Counted from the stretch's first letter, positions 17,441 through 26,917 are shown. The stretch is DNA of 64,000 bases from Acidovorax sp. NB1 (GCF_005405905.1 NZ_BJHU01000006.1:1-64000), one strand, 5' to 3'. The notes: generated from the letters alone by a model not told the origin. A program made the numbers and translations.

Positions 17441-20080
17441 TCACCCGCAGGTCGCCCGCGCCACCTGGGCAATGTTCTGCGCATCCACTCCGAATAAGTC
17501 GCGCAGCGCAGCACGCGTGTCGCTGCGCCCAAAGCCATCGGTACCCAGGGTTCTGTACCGCCTGCCTTCCGGCAGATAGGCCCGAACGCTTTCGGGCACG
17601 GCGCGCACGTAGTCGGTAGCGGCGACGATGGATCCTTGCGTGGCGGCCAGCACTTGCGCAAGCCACGGTGTGGCGCCACTGGCCTCGCACGCAATGCCGT
17701 CGCGGGCCAGTTCGCTCCAGCTGGTGACGCTGAGCACGGTCACATCCAGGCCTTCGCTGGCGAGTTGTTCTGCGGCCTTGACCACCTCGGTCAGGATGGC
17801 GCCGGAGCCCATCAGGGTGACGGAATTTTGAGAAGAAACAACGCCCCTCCGCGCGTCCACATTGCCCTGATAGCTCCTGAAAACATAGCATCCACGCAAG
17901 ACCCCGTCTGCAGCGCCTGCGGGCAGGTCGGGCTGGGCGTAGTTCTCGTTCATCAGCGTGACGTAGTAGAAAACATCGCGCTGCTCGGTCACCATCTCGC
18001 GCATGCCGGCGTCGATGATCACGGCCATTTCGCCCGCATAGGCCGGGTCGTAGGCCTTGCAGTTGGGGATGGTGGCGGCCACGAGGTGGCTGGTGCCGTC
18101 CTGGTGCTGCAGGCCCTCGCCGCCCAGCGTGGTGCGGCCCGACGTGGCGCCCAGCAAGAAGCCACGCGCACGCTGGTCGGCCGCCGCCCAGATGGCATCG
18201 CCCACGCGCTGGAAACCGAACATGGAGTAATAGATGTAGAACGGCAGCATGGCCAGGCCGTGCACGCTGTAGCTGGTGGCGGCGGCCGTCCAGCTCGCAA
18301 TCGCACCCGCTTCGCTGATGCCTTCTTCGAGGATTTGCCCATCCAGCGCTTCGCGGTAGCTCAGCACCGAGCCGATGTCTTCGGGCGCATAGCGCTGGCC
18401 CACGCTGCTGTAGATGCCGACCTGCTTGAACAGGTTGGCCATGCCGAAGGTGCGCGCCTCGTCGGCCACGATGGGCACGATGCGCGGGCCGAGCTGGGTG
18501 TCCTTCAAGAGCGTGCCGAGCATGCGCACAAAGGCCATGGTGGTGCTCATCTCCTTGCCATCGGCCTGCAGCGCAAACTGGGCGTAGCTGGCCAGGGGCG
18601 GCACGGGCAGCACATCGCAGGCCGTCTGGCGGCGCGGCAGGTAGCCGCCCAGCTGCTGGCGGTGGCGGCGCAGGTACTGCATCTCGGCGCTGTCTTCTGC
18701 TGGCTTGTAGAACGCCAGGCTGGTTGCCTGCTCGTCGGTGAGCGGCAGGTTGAAGCGGTTGCGAAATTCGATCAGGTCGGTGTCGTCCAGCTTCTTCTGG
18801 CTGTGCGTGGTCATCTTGCCCTGGCCGGCGGTGCCCATGCCGTAGCCCTTTTTGGTGTGGGCCAGGATCACCGTGGGCTGGCCCTCGTGGGCAGCGGCGG
18901 CAGCGTAGGCGGCGTGGATCTTCACCAGGTCGTGCCCGCCACGCTTGAGGCGATCGATCTGCTCGTCCGTCATGCCCTGGGCCAGGGCGGCCAGTTCGGG
19001 GTTCTGGCCGAAGAAGTTGTCGCGGTTGAAGCGGCCGTCCTTGGCGGCAAAGGTCTGCATCTGGCCGTCCACCGTGCCTTCCAGCGTGCGCACCAGCGCG
19101 CCGGTCAGGTCACGGGCGAACAGGCCGTCCCAGTCGCTGCCCCAGACCAGCTTGACCACGTTCCAGCCCGCGCCAGCAAACAAACGCTCCAGCTCGTCGA
19201 TGATGCGGCCGTTGCCGCGCACCGGGCCGTCCAGGCGCTGCAGGTTGCAGTTGACCACCCAGACGAGGTTGTCGAGGCCTTCTCGCGCGGCCAGGGTCAG
19301 GGCGCTCATGCTCTCGGGCTCGTCCATCTCGCCGTCGCCAAACACGCCCCACACCTTGCGGCCCGTGCAGTTGAGCAGGTTGCGGTGCGTGAGGTAGCGC
19401 ATGAAGCGCGCGTGGTAGATGCTGCTGATGGGGCCGATGCCCATGGAGCCGGTGGGGAACTGCCAGAAGTCCGGCATGAGCCAGGGGTGCGGGTAGCTCG
19501 ACAGGCCCTGCGCGCCCGCGCCGGGAGCGGTGATTTCCTGCCGGTAATGCTGCAGGTCGTTCTCGGTGAAGTGCCCTTCCAGAAACGCCCGCGCATACAC
19601 GCCGGGCGCGCTGTGCGGCTGAAAAAACACCAGATCGCCCCGGTGCTGGCCCTCGCCCACGCCTTCGCGCGCGCGGAAGAAATGGTTGAAACCGCTCTCG
19701 AACAGATCGGCCGCGCTGGCGTAGCTGGCGATGTGGCCGCCCAGCTCGCCATACGCCTGGTTGGCGCGCACCACCATGGCCAGCGCGTTCCAGCGCATGA
19801 TGGACGCCAGCCGCTCTTCTACCGCCAGATCGCCCGGGAACGCAGGCTGCGCCTGGGCCGCCACGGTGTTCACATACGGCGTGTTGAGCTGCGGCTGCCA
19901 GCCCACGCGCTGGGTGCGGGCCAGGCGCACCAGCTCCTGCAGCACAAACCGCGCGCGCTCGGGGCCTTCGGTGGCCACCAAGGCCAGGAAGGCGTCGCGC
20001 CATTCGGCGGTCTCTTGCGGGTCAATGTCGGCCAGGGTGTCCTGGGGGCTGAGGAGGTGGGGGGGCAGTGGGGCGTTCAT
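17441..20080 (-). CDS. mdeB: Homodimeric E1-type 2-oxoacid dehydrogenase (MdeB-like, AceE family)
   Basis: The 879-residue thiamine-diphosphate enzyme of the AceE family. FGDGEMDEPES carries the ThDP/Mg motif, with GGHDLVKIHAAY, TKKGYGMG and TLGGEGLQHQDG further on. Housekeeping AceE makes acetyl-CoA from pyruvate with AceF and Lpd. Here no E2/E3 genes are adjacent. Instead an Lrp regulator diverges 103 bases away and methionine gamma-lyase follows. That is the composition of the Pseudomonas mdeR-mdeA-mdeB locus, in which the E1-like MdeB oxidises the 2-oxobutyrate released from methionine. Start ATG 20080; no strong ribosome site. Confidence 0.85.
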   Translation of the reverse strand: MNAPLPPHLLSPQDTLADIDPQETAEWRDAFLALVATEGPERARFVLQELVRLARTQRVGWQPQLNTPYVNTVAAQAQPAFPGDLAVEERLASIMRWNALAMVVRANQAYGELGGHIASYASAADLFESGFNHFFRAREGVGEGQHRGDLVFFQPHSAPGVYARAFLEGHFTENDLQHYRQEITAPGAGAQGLSSYPHPWLMPDFWQFPTGSMGIGPISSIYHARFMRYLTHRNLLNCTGRKVWGVFGDGEMDEPESMSALTLAAREGLDNLVWVVNCNLQRLDGPVRGNGRIIDELERLFAGAGWNVVKLVWGSDWDGLFARDLTGALVRTLEGTVDGQMQTFAAKDGRFNRDNFFGQNPELAALAQGMTDEQIDRLKRGGHDLVKIHAAYAAAAAHEGQPTVILAHTKKGYGMGTAGQGKMTTHSQKKLDDTDLIEFRNRFNLPLTDEQATSLAFYKPAEDSAEMQYLRRHRQQLGGYLPRRQTACDVLPVPPLASYAQFALQADGKEMSTTMAFVRMLGTLLKDTQLGPRIVPIVADEARTFGMANLFKQVGIYSSVGQRYAPEDIGSVLSYREALDGQILEEGISEAGAIASWTAAATSYSVHGLAMLPFYIYYSMFGFQRVGDAIWAAADQRARGFLLGATSGRTTLGGEGLQHQDGTSHLVAATIPNCKAYDPAYAGEMAVIIDAGMREMVTEQRDVFYYVTLMNENYAQPDLPAGAADGVLRGCYVFRSYQGNVDARRGVVSSQNSVTLMGSGAILTEVVKAAEQLASEGLDVTVLSVTSWSELARDGIACEASGATPWLAQVLAATQGSIVAATDYVRAVPESVRAYLPEGRRYRTLGTDGFGRSDTRAALRDLFGVDAQNIAQVARATCG

Positions 20081-20152
20081 GGGAGCACACTGTAGAAGGG
20101 TTTTCCAAAAATAGGATGCCGAAACGCGCAGGCTTGGCGACTTCAAAAGCAC

Positions 20153-20165
20153 AATATGCCGTATT
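20153..20165. promoter_or_regulatory. AT-rich near-palindrome between mdeB and mdeR
   Basis: AATATGCCGTATT has arms AATA/TATT around five bases and sits between the divergent mdeB and Lrp-type genes, 19 bases before the regulator's ATG. Lrp family proteins bind AT-rich dyads of about this size, so it is a candidate operator. Confidence 0.35.
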
Positions 20166-20183
20166 AAAAAGAAATGACAGCAT

Positions 20184-20657
20184 ATGAAGCTTGACGTGAC
20201 CGATCTGCGCATTCTGGCCGAGTTGCAGGCCGATGGTTCGCTCTCCAACGTGGAGCTGGCGCGCCGCGTGCACCTGTCGCCTTCGCCCTGCCTGGCGCGG
20301 GTGAAGGCGCTGGAGGCTGCAGGCGTGATCGCCCGCTATGTGGCGCTGGCCGACGCGGCAGCGCTGGGCCTGGGGCTGAATGTGTTCATCAGCATCAGCC
20401 TGAAGACGCAGAACAAGGAGGCGCTGGCCGACTTCGAGCGGCGCATTGCCGAGCACGACGAGGTGATGGAGTGCTACCTGATGAGCGGCGACTCCGACTA
20501 CCTCATCCGCGTGGCGCTGCCCGACATTGCGGCGCTGGAGCGGTTCATCCTGGAGCAGCTCTCGCCGATCCCTGGGCTGGAAAAAATCCGCTCCAGCTTT
20601 GCGCTCAAGCAGGTGCGCTACAAAACGGCGCTGCCGCTGCCGCACGCTCGGGGCTGA
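20184..20657 (+). CDS. mdeR: Lrp/AsnC-family regulator, MdeR-like
   Basis: The 157-residue protein has an N-terminal helix-turn-helix (about 4-50; [21 protein letters not shown]) and the RAM/ACT-like ligand domain ([22 protein letters not shown]). In Pseudomonas, MdeR activates methionine gamma-lyase expression. It is divergent from mdeB and convergent with mdeA, whose 3' end overlaps its own by 53 bases, so the two messages are complementary at their tails. Confidence 0.85.
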   Translation: MKLDVTDLRILAELQADGSLSNVELARRVHLSPSPCLARVKALEAAGVIARYVALADAAALGLGLNVFISISLKTQNKEALADFERRIAEHDEVMECYLMSGDSDYLIRVALPDIAALERFILEQLSPIPGLEKIRSSFALKQVRYKTALPLPHARG

Positions 20658-21897
20658 GCCCGGCGTGGATGCCAGCGCTGAGGTCCATGGCGTGTGCCAG
20701 GTCCAGCGCCTGGCCGATGTCGGCCAGCAGGTCGTCCAGGTCTTCCAGCCCCACCGACAGGCGCACCAGCCCTTCGGCAATGCCGTGGGCGGCACGCTGC
20801 TCGGGGGTGTAGGTGGAATGCGTCATGCTGGCCGGGTGCTGGGCCAGGGTTTCGGCATCACCCAGGCTCACGGCGCGGGTGACGAGCTGCAGCGCGTCCA
20901 TGAAGCGCACGCCCGCTGGCAGGCCGCCGCGCAGCTCAAAAGCGATCATCCCGCCCATCTGGCGCATCTGCCGCTGGGCCAGCGCGTGCTGTGCAAAGCT
21001 GGGCAGGCCGGGGTAGTGCACGGCCGCCGCAGCCGGGTGGGCGGCGATGAATTCGGCCACCTTCTGCGCGCTCTGGCAATGGCGGTCCATGCGCAGGGCC
21101 AGGGTCTTCAGGCCCCGCATCACCAGGTGGGCGTCTTGCGCCGACATCACCGCGCCGGTCATGTCTTTCAGGCCGTACAGGCGCACACGCTGGGCCAGTT
21201 CGGCATCGGCAAACACCGCTGCGCCTGCGGTCAGGTCGCCGTGGCCGCCCAGGTACTTGGTCATGGAGTGCACGCTCACATCGGCACCCAGCAGCAGGGG
21301 CTGCTGCAGGTAGGGTGTGCAGTAGGTGTTGTCCACCACCACCTTGGCGCCCTGGGCGTGGGCCAGGGCCGACACGGCGGCGATGTCCACCAGGCGCATG
21401 TTGGGGTTGGCGGGGGTTTCGAGATAAAGCACGCGCGTCTTGGCGGTCAGCGCCTCGGCCACGCGGGTGGGGTCGGTCATGTCCACATGGCGCACCGTGA
21501 CGCCAAAGCGGCCGAGGCCATGGTGCAGGAACGAGAAGGTGCAGCCATAGAGCGTGAGGTCGGCCAGGATCTCGTCGCCCGGCTCCAGCATGGACCACAG
21601 CGTGGCCGTGATGGCCCCCATGCCCGAGCCGAACACCACGGCGCCCGCGCCCTCTTCCAGCGCCGCCAGCCGCCCTTCAAGCAGCGCCAGCGTGGGGTTG
21701 GCGATGCGGGTGTAGAAGTAGCCCGGCTCCTGGCCCGCAAAGCAGCGCGCGCCATAGGCCACGTCCGGAAAGGCGTAGGTGGCCGAGGTGTGGATGGGCG
21801 GCACCAGCGCGCCCTGGTGGTCGGCGGGGTTGTAGCCGTGGTGGATGGCGCGGGTGCTAAAGCCGGTGGCTGGGGTGCGGTCGGTGGTGCGGGTCAT
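20605..21897 (-). CDS. mdeA: L-methionine gamma-lyase
   Basis: This PLP enzyme splits methionine into methanethiol, ammonia and 2-oxobutyrate. The 430-residue product has the PLP lysine in [12 protein letters not shown], the family-defining cysteine in [12 protein letters not shown] (Cys116 region of the Pseudomonas enzyme), [21 protein letters not shown] and [24 protein letters not shown] before ATG 21897 sets the start. It is about 30 residues longer at the C-terminus than typical members; the extra tail is antisense to the end of the regulator gene. A second Lrp gene diverges upstream. Confidence 0.92.
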   Translation of the reverse strand: MTRTTDRTPATGFSTRAIHHGYNPADHQGALVPPIHTSATYAFPDVAYGARCFAGQEPGYFYTRIANPTLALLEGRLAALEEGAGAVVFGSGMGAITATLWSMLEPGDEILADLTLYGCTFSFLHHGLGRFGVTVRHVDMTDPTRVAEALTAKTRVLYLETPANPNMRLVDIAAVSALAHAQGAKVVVDNTYCTPYLQQPLLLGADVSVHSMTKYLGGHGDLTAGAAVFADAELAQRVRLYGLKDMTGAVMSAQDAHLVMRGLKTLALRMDRHCQSAQKVAEFIAAHPAAAAVHYPGLPSFAQHALAQRQMRQMGGMIAFELRGGLPAGVRFMDALQLVTRAVSLGDAETLAQHPASMTHSTYTPEQRAAHGIAEGLVRLSVGLEDLDDLLADIGQALDLAHAMDLSAGIHAGLSPERAAAAAPFCSAPA

Positions 21898-21966
21898 GCT
21901 TGTCTCCTGATGGGCCGACCACAGACGGGATGAGGGTCGGATGCGGAGATTCTTGGCCTCATTGGC

Positions 21967-22022
21967 GGGCAAAATTTCGCCTTCTTTGCCCAAAAAACCA
22001 ATCGCAAGGGCAAAATTTGCCC
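21967..22022. promoter_or_regulatory. Pair of Lrp-type operator boxes between mdeA and the second Lrp gene
   Basis: GGGCAAAATTTGCCC at 22008-22022 is a perfect palindrome with seven-base arms. GGGCAAAATTTCGCC at 21967-21981 is a near copy, and an extra half site TTTGCCC lies at 21985-21991. The two boxes are 41 bases apart, about four helical turns, so dimers would bind one face of the DNA. They lie in the 149-base divergent promoter region and could control both genes. Confidence 0.65.
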
Positions 22023-22046
22023 CAATCAATCACCTTGCAAGCCACC

Positions 22047-22514
22047 ATGCACCCCTACCCGCTCGACCCCGTGGACCGCACCCTGCTCAACGCCCTGCAG
22101 CGCGACGGCCGCGCCACCGTGGGCGATCTGGCCGAGGCCGTGTCGCTGTCCACCTCGCCCTGCTGGCGGCGCGTGCGGGCGCTGGAAGAAGCCGGAGTGA
22201 TTGCGGGCTACCACGCCCACCTGCACCGCCAGCGCGTGGGCTGGGGCGTGCTGGGCTTTGTGCAGCTGGCGCTGCACGACCACACGGCAGAGACCACCTC
22301 GGCCCTGGAGCGCGAGGTGATGGCCATGCCCCAGGTGCTGTCGTGCCACAACCTCTCGGGCCGCTACGACTACCAGCTGGAGGTGGTGGCCGCCGACCTG
22401 GAATCGTTTGCCGAATACGTGCGCACCCATGTGCGCAGCCTGCCGGGCGTGCGCGAGATTTCGACAAGTTTTTCGCTCAAGGAAGTGAAGCGGACCATGG
22501 CGCTGCCTGTGTAG
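22047..22514 (+). CDS. Lrp/AsnC-family transcriptional regulator
   Basis: The 155-residue protein has a helix-turn-helix (ATVGDLAEAVSLSTSPCWRRVR) and a RAM domain (VLSCHNLSGRYDYQLEVVAADL). It is divergent from mdeA and separated from it by a region holding two operator boxes, so it is the more likely direct regulator of mdeA. Start is ATG 22047. It is clearly distinct in sequence from the other Lrp gene of this locus. Confidence 0.9.
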   Translation: MHPYPLDPVDRTLLNALQRDGRATVGDLAEAVSLSTSPCWRRVRALEEAGVIAGYHAHLHRQRVGWGVLGFVQLALHDHTAETTSALEREVMAMPQVLSCHNLSGRYDYQLEVVAADLESFAEYVRTHVRSLPGVREISTSFSLKEVKRTMALPV

Positions 22515-22543
22515 CCCCCAGCGCGGCAGCCACCGCGCTCCCT

Positions 22544-23440
22544 TCAGCGCGGCGAGGGCTGCAGCGCGCTGGTGGCCACACGTTTGCGCAGATTGCGGAT
22601 CAGCGCCTTGGCCCGTGCCTCGTTGGCGGGCCCCATGCGCACCAGGATCTTCTGGCCGCTGGAGAGCGATTCGAGCGCCGGATCGACAAACTCGTACCGC
22701 ACCCACGGGCGCAGGTTGGGCACCTCGGTGTTCACTGGCGTGAGCTTCACGCGCAGCGGGCCCTGGGGCTCGGGCGCCAGCAGCAGGTGGTCCAGCACGG
22801 CCACCAGGCGGTCGTTGAAATAGCGCCGGGGGTAGCCCAGCTCTTCGTATGCCTGCTGAAACAACGGGTACAGCCGCGCGTAGAGCGCCACGGCGGGCTC
22901 CATCGGCACGGCTTCGGCAAACGCCAAAAAGGCGCTGTAGCGGGCCGCATTGGCGGCGGCCACCGTGGTGGGCGCGTCTCCGTCGGCATCCACCACAAAG
23001 CGCTGTGGCATGGGCTGCACCGGCCACATGCGCGACGGGGCCTGGGCGCGGGCCAGGTTGTCCACCGTGGCAACCACGCGGCGCACAAAGCCATCGGTCA
23101 GCAGAAACGACGCCACTTTGTCGCGGCCCAGCAGGTCGGCGAGCAGCTCCGCCACCCGGGGGTCGGATTCCGCCAGTGCGGGCAAGGCGGCGTCTGCCGG
23201 GGCCAGCGCATCGACGGGGTTGTGCGGCCCCGAGGCTTCGGGCATGGGCGATGGGGCCGCAGGCGCTTCTGGGGCGGCGGCCACCGGGGGTGGCGCCATG
23301 GGGGTCTGCGCCGGGCGCAGCCAGAACCACCAGGCGGCGCCGGCCCCCACTGCGCAGGCGAGCCCGGCGGCGAGAACCCAGGGCGTGGAAGAGGTGCGCT
23401 CTGGCGCGGGGCGGAACTCGGCGGTGTCGTGGTCAGGCAT
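22544..23440 (-). CDS. DUF3014-type membrane-anchored protein
   Basis: The 298-residue product has one N-terminal membrane helix (WVLAAGLACAVGAGAAWWFW, about 22-41), a proline/alanine spacer and a periplasmic domain (motifs SFLLTDGFVRRVVATVDNLAR, YPLFQQAYEELGYP, VDPALESLSSGQKILVRMGP). This pattern fits the DUF3014 family. AAGGAG precedes ATG 23440. Function unknown. Confidence 0.75.
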   Translation of the reverse strand: MPDHDTAEFRPAPERTSSTPWVLAAGLACAVGAGAAWWFWLRPAQTPMAPPPVAAAPEAPAAPSPMPEASGPHNPVDALAPADAALPALAESDPRVAELLADLLGRDKVASFLLTDGFVRRVVATVDNLARAQAPSRMWPVQPMPQRFVVDADGDAPTTVAAANAARYSAFLAFAEAVPMEPAVALYARLYPLFQQAYEELGYPRRYFNDRLVAVLDHLLLAPEPQGPLRVKLTPVNTEVPNLRPWVRYEFVDPALESLSSGQKILVRMGPANEARAKALIRNLRKRVATSALQPSPR

Positions 23441-23603
23441 CGGGTCTCCTTCCATACAGGAACAACCCTTGTCCGAGTGGCTGCAGCGCCGGGCGTTCCC
23501 CATCCACACCAACGAGGTTGTAGCTGGATTGGATACGCGCTGGATGAAGCGCCGGTAACGCGATGTAGGCAGCGCCTCGCACGCCGCACCGCACAAGCCC
23601 CGG

Positions 23604-24275
23604 CTAAAACGCCGTGGGCGTCGTCGAAAGCGACTCCAGCCACGCCACCGTGGCCGCCAGTTCCGACGGCCGAATTTCGTGCGCGCTGGGGAACTCGTGG
23701 TACGTCACCGCCACCGGCAACGGCGCCATGTGGTGCGCAATGGCCTGGGCATTGGCCAGGGGGATCACGTTGTCGTGCGTGCCATGGCTCAGCCACAGGC
23801 GTTTGCCCCGCAGCGCATCGGCCGGGGCCGTCAGCGGCACCACCTGCGGCAGCAGGCGGCTGTGCCACACCAGGCCGGCGTGCATTAGCTCAGGCCGCGT
23901 GAGCAGCAGCGACAGCGCCATGATGCCGCCCTGGCTGAAGCCGCCCACCACCACGCGCTCGGGCGGGATGCCCAGTTGTTCGGCGGCAGACTCCAGCGCC
24001 TGGGCCACCAGGGCACGGCTTTGGGCCTCTTGCGCTTCGTTGATGGTGCGGTCGCCGTTCGGTTCGATGGAGAAATCAAACCACGCGTGCGAGCCCGGCC
24101 CCATGCGGAACGGCGCGCGCAGGCTCAGCACATGAAAGCGCCCGGGGATCTGCGGCGACAGGCTGAACAGGTCCTGCTCGTTGCTGCCCACACCGTGCAT
24201 CAGCACCAGCAGCCAGGGGCGGGGCGTGGAGGCGGCAGCGGGGCGCTGCAAAAATGTGAGCGGCAAATTGAGCAT
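23604..24275 (-). CDS. Phospholipase/carboxylesterase-type alpha/beta hydrolase
   Basis: The 223-residue hydrolase has LVLMHGVGSNEQDLF (oxyanion region), the nucleophile serine in GFSQGGIMAL, the aspartate in GTHDNVIPL and the histidine in SAHEIRPSEL. This is the AB_hydrolase_2 arrangement, with activity on short esters or lysophospholipids. There is no signal peptide. Start is ATG 24275. Confidence 0.87.
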   Translation of the reverse strand: MLNLPLTFLQRPAAASTPRPWLLVLMHGVGSNEQDLFSLSPQIPGRFHVLSLRAPFRMGPGSHAWFDFSIEPNGDRTINEAQEAQSRALVAQALESAAEQLGIPPERVVVGGFSQGGIMALSLLLTRPELMHAGLVWHSRLLPQVVPLTAPADALRGKRLWLSHGTHDNVIPLANAQAIAHHMAPLPVAVTYHEFPSAHEIRPSELAATVAWLESLSTTPTAF

Positions 24276-24327
24276 AGACAGGCGGCAGGGGCAGTTTTTA
24301 CTTAAGAAATGCGGGACTGGTACATCA

Positions 24328-25149
24328 TCAATGCACCGGCTCCAGGGCAAATGCATCCATCGACAGCATGCTGTACATCACCTCGCGGCTCAAGTAGTTT
24401 GCGTGCAGGTCGTCGCCCGCCGCGCCCACCGCAAAGAAGATCGGCAAAAAGTGGTCTTCGGTGGGGTGTGCGCGGTGGGCGTGGGGCGCCTGGCTGCGGT
24501 AGTTGAGCAGCGCCGCCATGTCGCCACGGGCCAGCGCGTCTTCGATCCAGCGGCTGAACTCCAGCACATAGGGCGCGGGAGCACGCTCGCCGCCAAAAAA
24601 TTCGGCCAGGTTGTGCGTCATGCTGCCCGAGCCCAGCACCAGCACGCCCTGGCTGCGCAGGCTGCGCAAGGCCGCGCCCAGCGCATACACCTCGGCCGGG
24701 CCAGCCCCCACAGGCAGCGCCACCTGCACCACGGGCACATCGGCCTCGGGGAACAAATGCATCAGCGGCACCCAGGCGCCATGGTCAAAGGGGCGCGCGG
24801 CATCGCCCTGGGCGGCCACACCAGCGGCCTGCAACAGGCCCAGCACTTCTTGCGCCAGCGCGGGCGAGCCCGGGGCGGGGTATTGCAGCTCGTACAGCGC
24901 GGGCGGAAACCCGCCAAAGTCGTGCCAGGTGGCGGGCTGCGGGCCGGTCATGACCTGCACCGAGCGCGCCATCCAGTGCGGCGACATCACCACCACGCCA
25001 CGCAGGCCGGGGTATTGCGCCTTCAGGCCCTGGCCCCACTGCGTGAGCGCAGGGCCGGTGGTGCCAGCGTCCACCGCAAACAGCGGCGCGCCGTGCGATA
25101 CGAACAGGGCTGGAACAGTGGGGGAAGGGGTGTGGGCAACAGCGGTCAT
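24328..25149 (-). CDS. DODA/YgiD-type extradiol ring-cleavage dioxygenase
   Basis: The 273-residue zinc or iron enzyme of the LigB superfamily. Metal and active-site histidines lie in FVSHGAPLF, MSPHWMARSV, FDHGAWVPLMHLF and SGSMTHNLAEF. Relatives include plant DOPA 4,5-dioxygenase and E. coli YgiD. The physiological substrate is unknown. It stands alone between the esterase and arfB. Confidence 0.85.
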   Translation of the reverse strand: MTAVAHTPSPTVPALFVSHGAPLFAVDAGTTGPALTQWGQGLKAQYPGLRGVVVMSPHWMARSVQVMTGPQPATWHDFGGFPPALYELQYPAPGSPALAQEVLGLLQAAGVAAQGDAARPFDHGAWVPLMHLFPEADVPVVQVALPVGAGPAEVYALGAALRSLRSQGVLVLGSGSMTHNLAEFFGGERAPAPYVLEFSRWIEDALARGDMAALLNYRSQAPHAHRAHPTEDHFLPIFFAVGAAGDDLHANYLSREVMYSMLSMDAFALEPVH

Positions 25150-25274
25150 GGCAGTTTCATCCGTGAATGCCTTCACTGTAGGCCTGACGGGCGCCCGCAC
25201 CAAGCCCTGCAGGGCAGACAGATTGTTCTATGGGTGATGCCAATCAAGCCCGGGGGTGCCCCACCCCGCCGCCA

Positions 25275-25688
25275 TCAGGCGCCGTCGCGCACCCGCCCCC
25301 GCAGCGCCTTGGTTTCGCTGCGCTGGGTCTTGCCCTGCAGGCGGCGCTGCTGCGATCCATAGGTGGGCTTGGTGGCGCGGCGCACGCGGGGCGGCACGGC
25401 CACGGTGTTGACCAGCGCGTTCAGCCGCGCCAGCGCATCGGCACGGTTCTGCTCCTGGCTGCGGAACTGCTGTGCCTTGATGACCACCACACCCTCTTGC
25501 GTGATGCGGGTGTCGCGCAGGGCCAGCAGGCGCTCCTTCACCCCCTCGGGCAGCGACGAGGCCGCCACATCAAACCGCAGGTGGACGGCGCTAGAGACTT
25601 TGTTGACGTTCTGCCCGCCCGCGCCCTGGGCGCGCATGGCGGTGATTTCGACCTCGTCTTCAGAGACTTGCAGGGGCAGCGGGGCCAT
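25275..25688 (-). CDS. arfB: Alternative ribosome-rescue peptidyl-tRNA hydrolase
   Basis: ArfB (YaeJ) releases nascent chains from ribosomes stalled at message ends. The 137-residue product has the RF-type GGQ in AMRAQGAGGQNVNK and the basic C-terminal tail (RRATKPTYGSQQRRLQGK) that enters the empty mRNA channel. aroQ lies just upstream on the same strand. Confidence 0.92.
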   Translation of the reverse strand: MAPLPLQVSEDEVEITAMRAQGAGGQNVNKVSSAVHLRFDVAASSLPEGVKERLLALRDTRITQEGVVVIKAQQFRSQEQNRADALARLNALVNTVAVPPRVRRATKPTYGSQQRRLQGKTQRSETKALRGRVRDGA

Positions 25689-25715
25689 GGCAGTGCAATC
25701 CCGCGCGCCCGGCCA

Positions 25716-26192
25716 TCAGGCCGCTGGTTGCTGCTGGGCCAGCAGTTGCGCCAGGCCGTCAATCGCCAGGCCATAGCCCAGCACGCCAAAGCCGCACATC
25801 ACCGCCTTGGCTGCGGCGGCCATGTACGAATGGTGGCGATACGCCTCGCGCGCATGCACGTTGCTGATGTGCAGCTCGATCAGCGTGATGCCCGTGCCCT
25901 TGATGGCGTCATGCAACGCAATGCTGGTGTGGGTATAGGCCCCGGCGTTGATGACCACCCCCGCCAGCTCGCCCGCCGCATGCAGGCGGCCCGCCTCGTG
26001 AATCCAGTCCACCAGCGCGCCTTCGTGGTTGCTTTGGTGAAAACGCAGCGCAAAACCGTGGCGCTGGCAGGCGTCGGCGCAGAGTTTTTCCACATCGGCC
26101 AGCGTTTGGGCGCCGTAGACGGCAGGCTCGCGCGTGCCCAGCAGGTTCAGGTTGGGGCCATTCAGGACAAAAACGGTTTTTTGAGCGGTCAC
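25716..26192 (-). CDS. aroQ: 3-dehydroquinate dehydratase, type II
   Basis: The shikimate-pathway enzyme converting 3-dehydroquinate to 3-dehydroshikimate. The 158-residue product has [20 protein letters not shown] (lid with catalytic tyrosine), [29 protein letters not shown] and [18 protein letters not shown] (catalytic histidine). accB and accC, often next to aroQ in related bacteria, are not here. Confidence 0.95.
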   Translation of the reverse strand: MTAQKTVFVLNGPNLNLLGTREPAVYGAQTLADVEKLCADACQRHGFALRFHQSNHEGALVDWIHEAGRLHAAGELAGVVINAGAYTHTSIALHDAIKGTGITLIELHISNVHAREAYRHHSYMAAAAKAVMCGFGVLGYGLAIDGLAQLLAQQQPAA

Positions 26193-26280
26193 AGACAGGG
26201 TCTCCGGGGCAATGCGCCTGCCACGCTGGCAGGCCAGAGTGCGGGATTATGCGGCGCCCCAGCGCAGGGGCCGCCCCAAT

Positions 26281-26305
26281 AAAAAAGCGGCCCCGAGGGA
26301 CCGCT
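26281..26305 (-). terminator. Rho-independent terminator after the PXPV-type gene
   Basis: On the minus strand AGCGGTCC pairs with GGGCCGCT and is followed by TTTTTT (complement of the A-run at 281-286 of this line, positions 26281-26286). It lies about 100 bases past the stop at 26403. Confidence 0.75.
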
Positions 26306-26402
26306 GTAAAAGGCAGCCTGTGCAACGCTGCCTGTGAGCGACTCGCGCCCAAGAGGTTGGTGAAGGATCAGCCTGCCAATGCAGTGCCGCCAGGCTGGCT
26401 GA

Positions 26403-26744
26403 TCAGCGGTCCCAATGGCGACCGTGGCCGTGGTGGCGATGGCCATGGTGCCGGTAGCCTTGGCCATAACCGCCGTAGTAAACGGCTGGTGGGGGCGAGT
26501 AGTACACCGGTGGGGCGTTGTAATACACAGGCCGGGGAGGCGCGTAATACACCGGAGGGGGCGGCGCCACGTAGACCGGGGCGGGTGCGTAGTAGCCATT
26601 GCTGGCACCGATCACCACGCCGGGCACGCCAACGCCAACCGACCAATTGACGTCACGGGCCTGGGCAGCGCCAACACCGGCCAACAAAGCCAGAGCCACG
26701 CCAGCCGAAGCGGCCATGGCATACAGAGAACGGGTTTTCGTCAT
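26403..26744 (-). CDS. Secreted proline/tyrosine-rich small protein
   Basis: The 113-residue product has a signal peptide (ending AAQARDVNW). It is followed by low-complexity PVYYAPPRPVYY-type repeats and a histidine/glycine-rich tail (RHHGHRHHGHGRHWDR). Such PXPV- or YXXPP-rich proteins are common in Burkholderiales and sit in the envelope. The histidine tail could bind metal, but that is inference. GGAG lies upstream of the ATG. Function unknown. Confidence 0.7.
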   Translation of the reverse strand: MTKTRSLYAMAASAGVALALLAGVGAAQARDVNWSVGVGVPGVVIGASNGYYAPAPVYVAPPPPVYYAPPRPVYYNAPPVYYSPPPAVYYGGYGQGYRHHGHRHHGHGRHWDR

Positions 26745-26917
26745 GGAAATCTCCTGTTAAATGAAGGCCACCCGCCAGGTGGCAAGGGCCCTCACCGGTA
26801 CACAACGCACCAAGTAGGCAAAAGGATGGCATAAAAGCGTCTTTACGTTGTGTCTGAACGTACACGTGCTCGTTTTAATGCGTAAACCGTCACGAAACCG
26901 CCGCCTAAAATGGCTGG

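Noticed and set aside
17441..20080. Annotation as housekeeping aceE
   Set aside because: No aceF or lpd is adjacent, and the neighbours are methionine gamma-lyase and Lrp regulators; an MdeB-type role fits better.
17636..20095. 819-codon plus-strand frame opposite the E1-type dehydrogenase
   Set aside because: Same GC-rich antisense effect; the minus-strand product has complete ThDP enzyme motifs.
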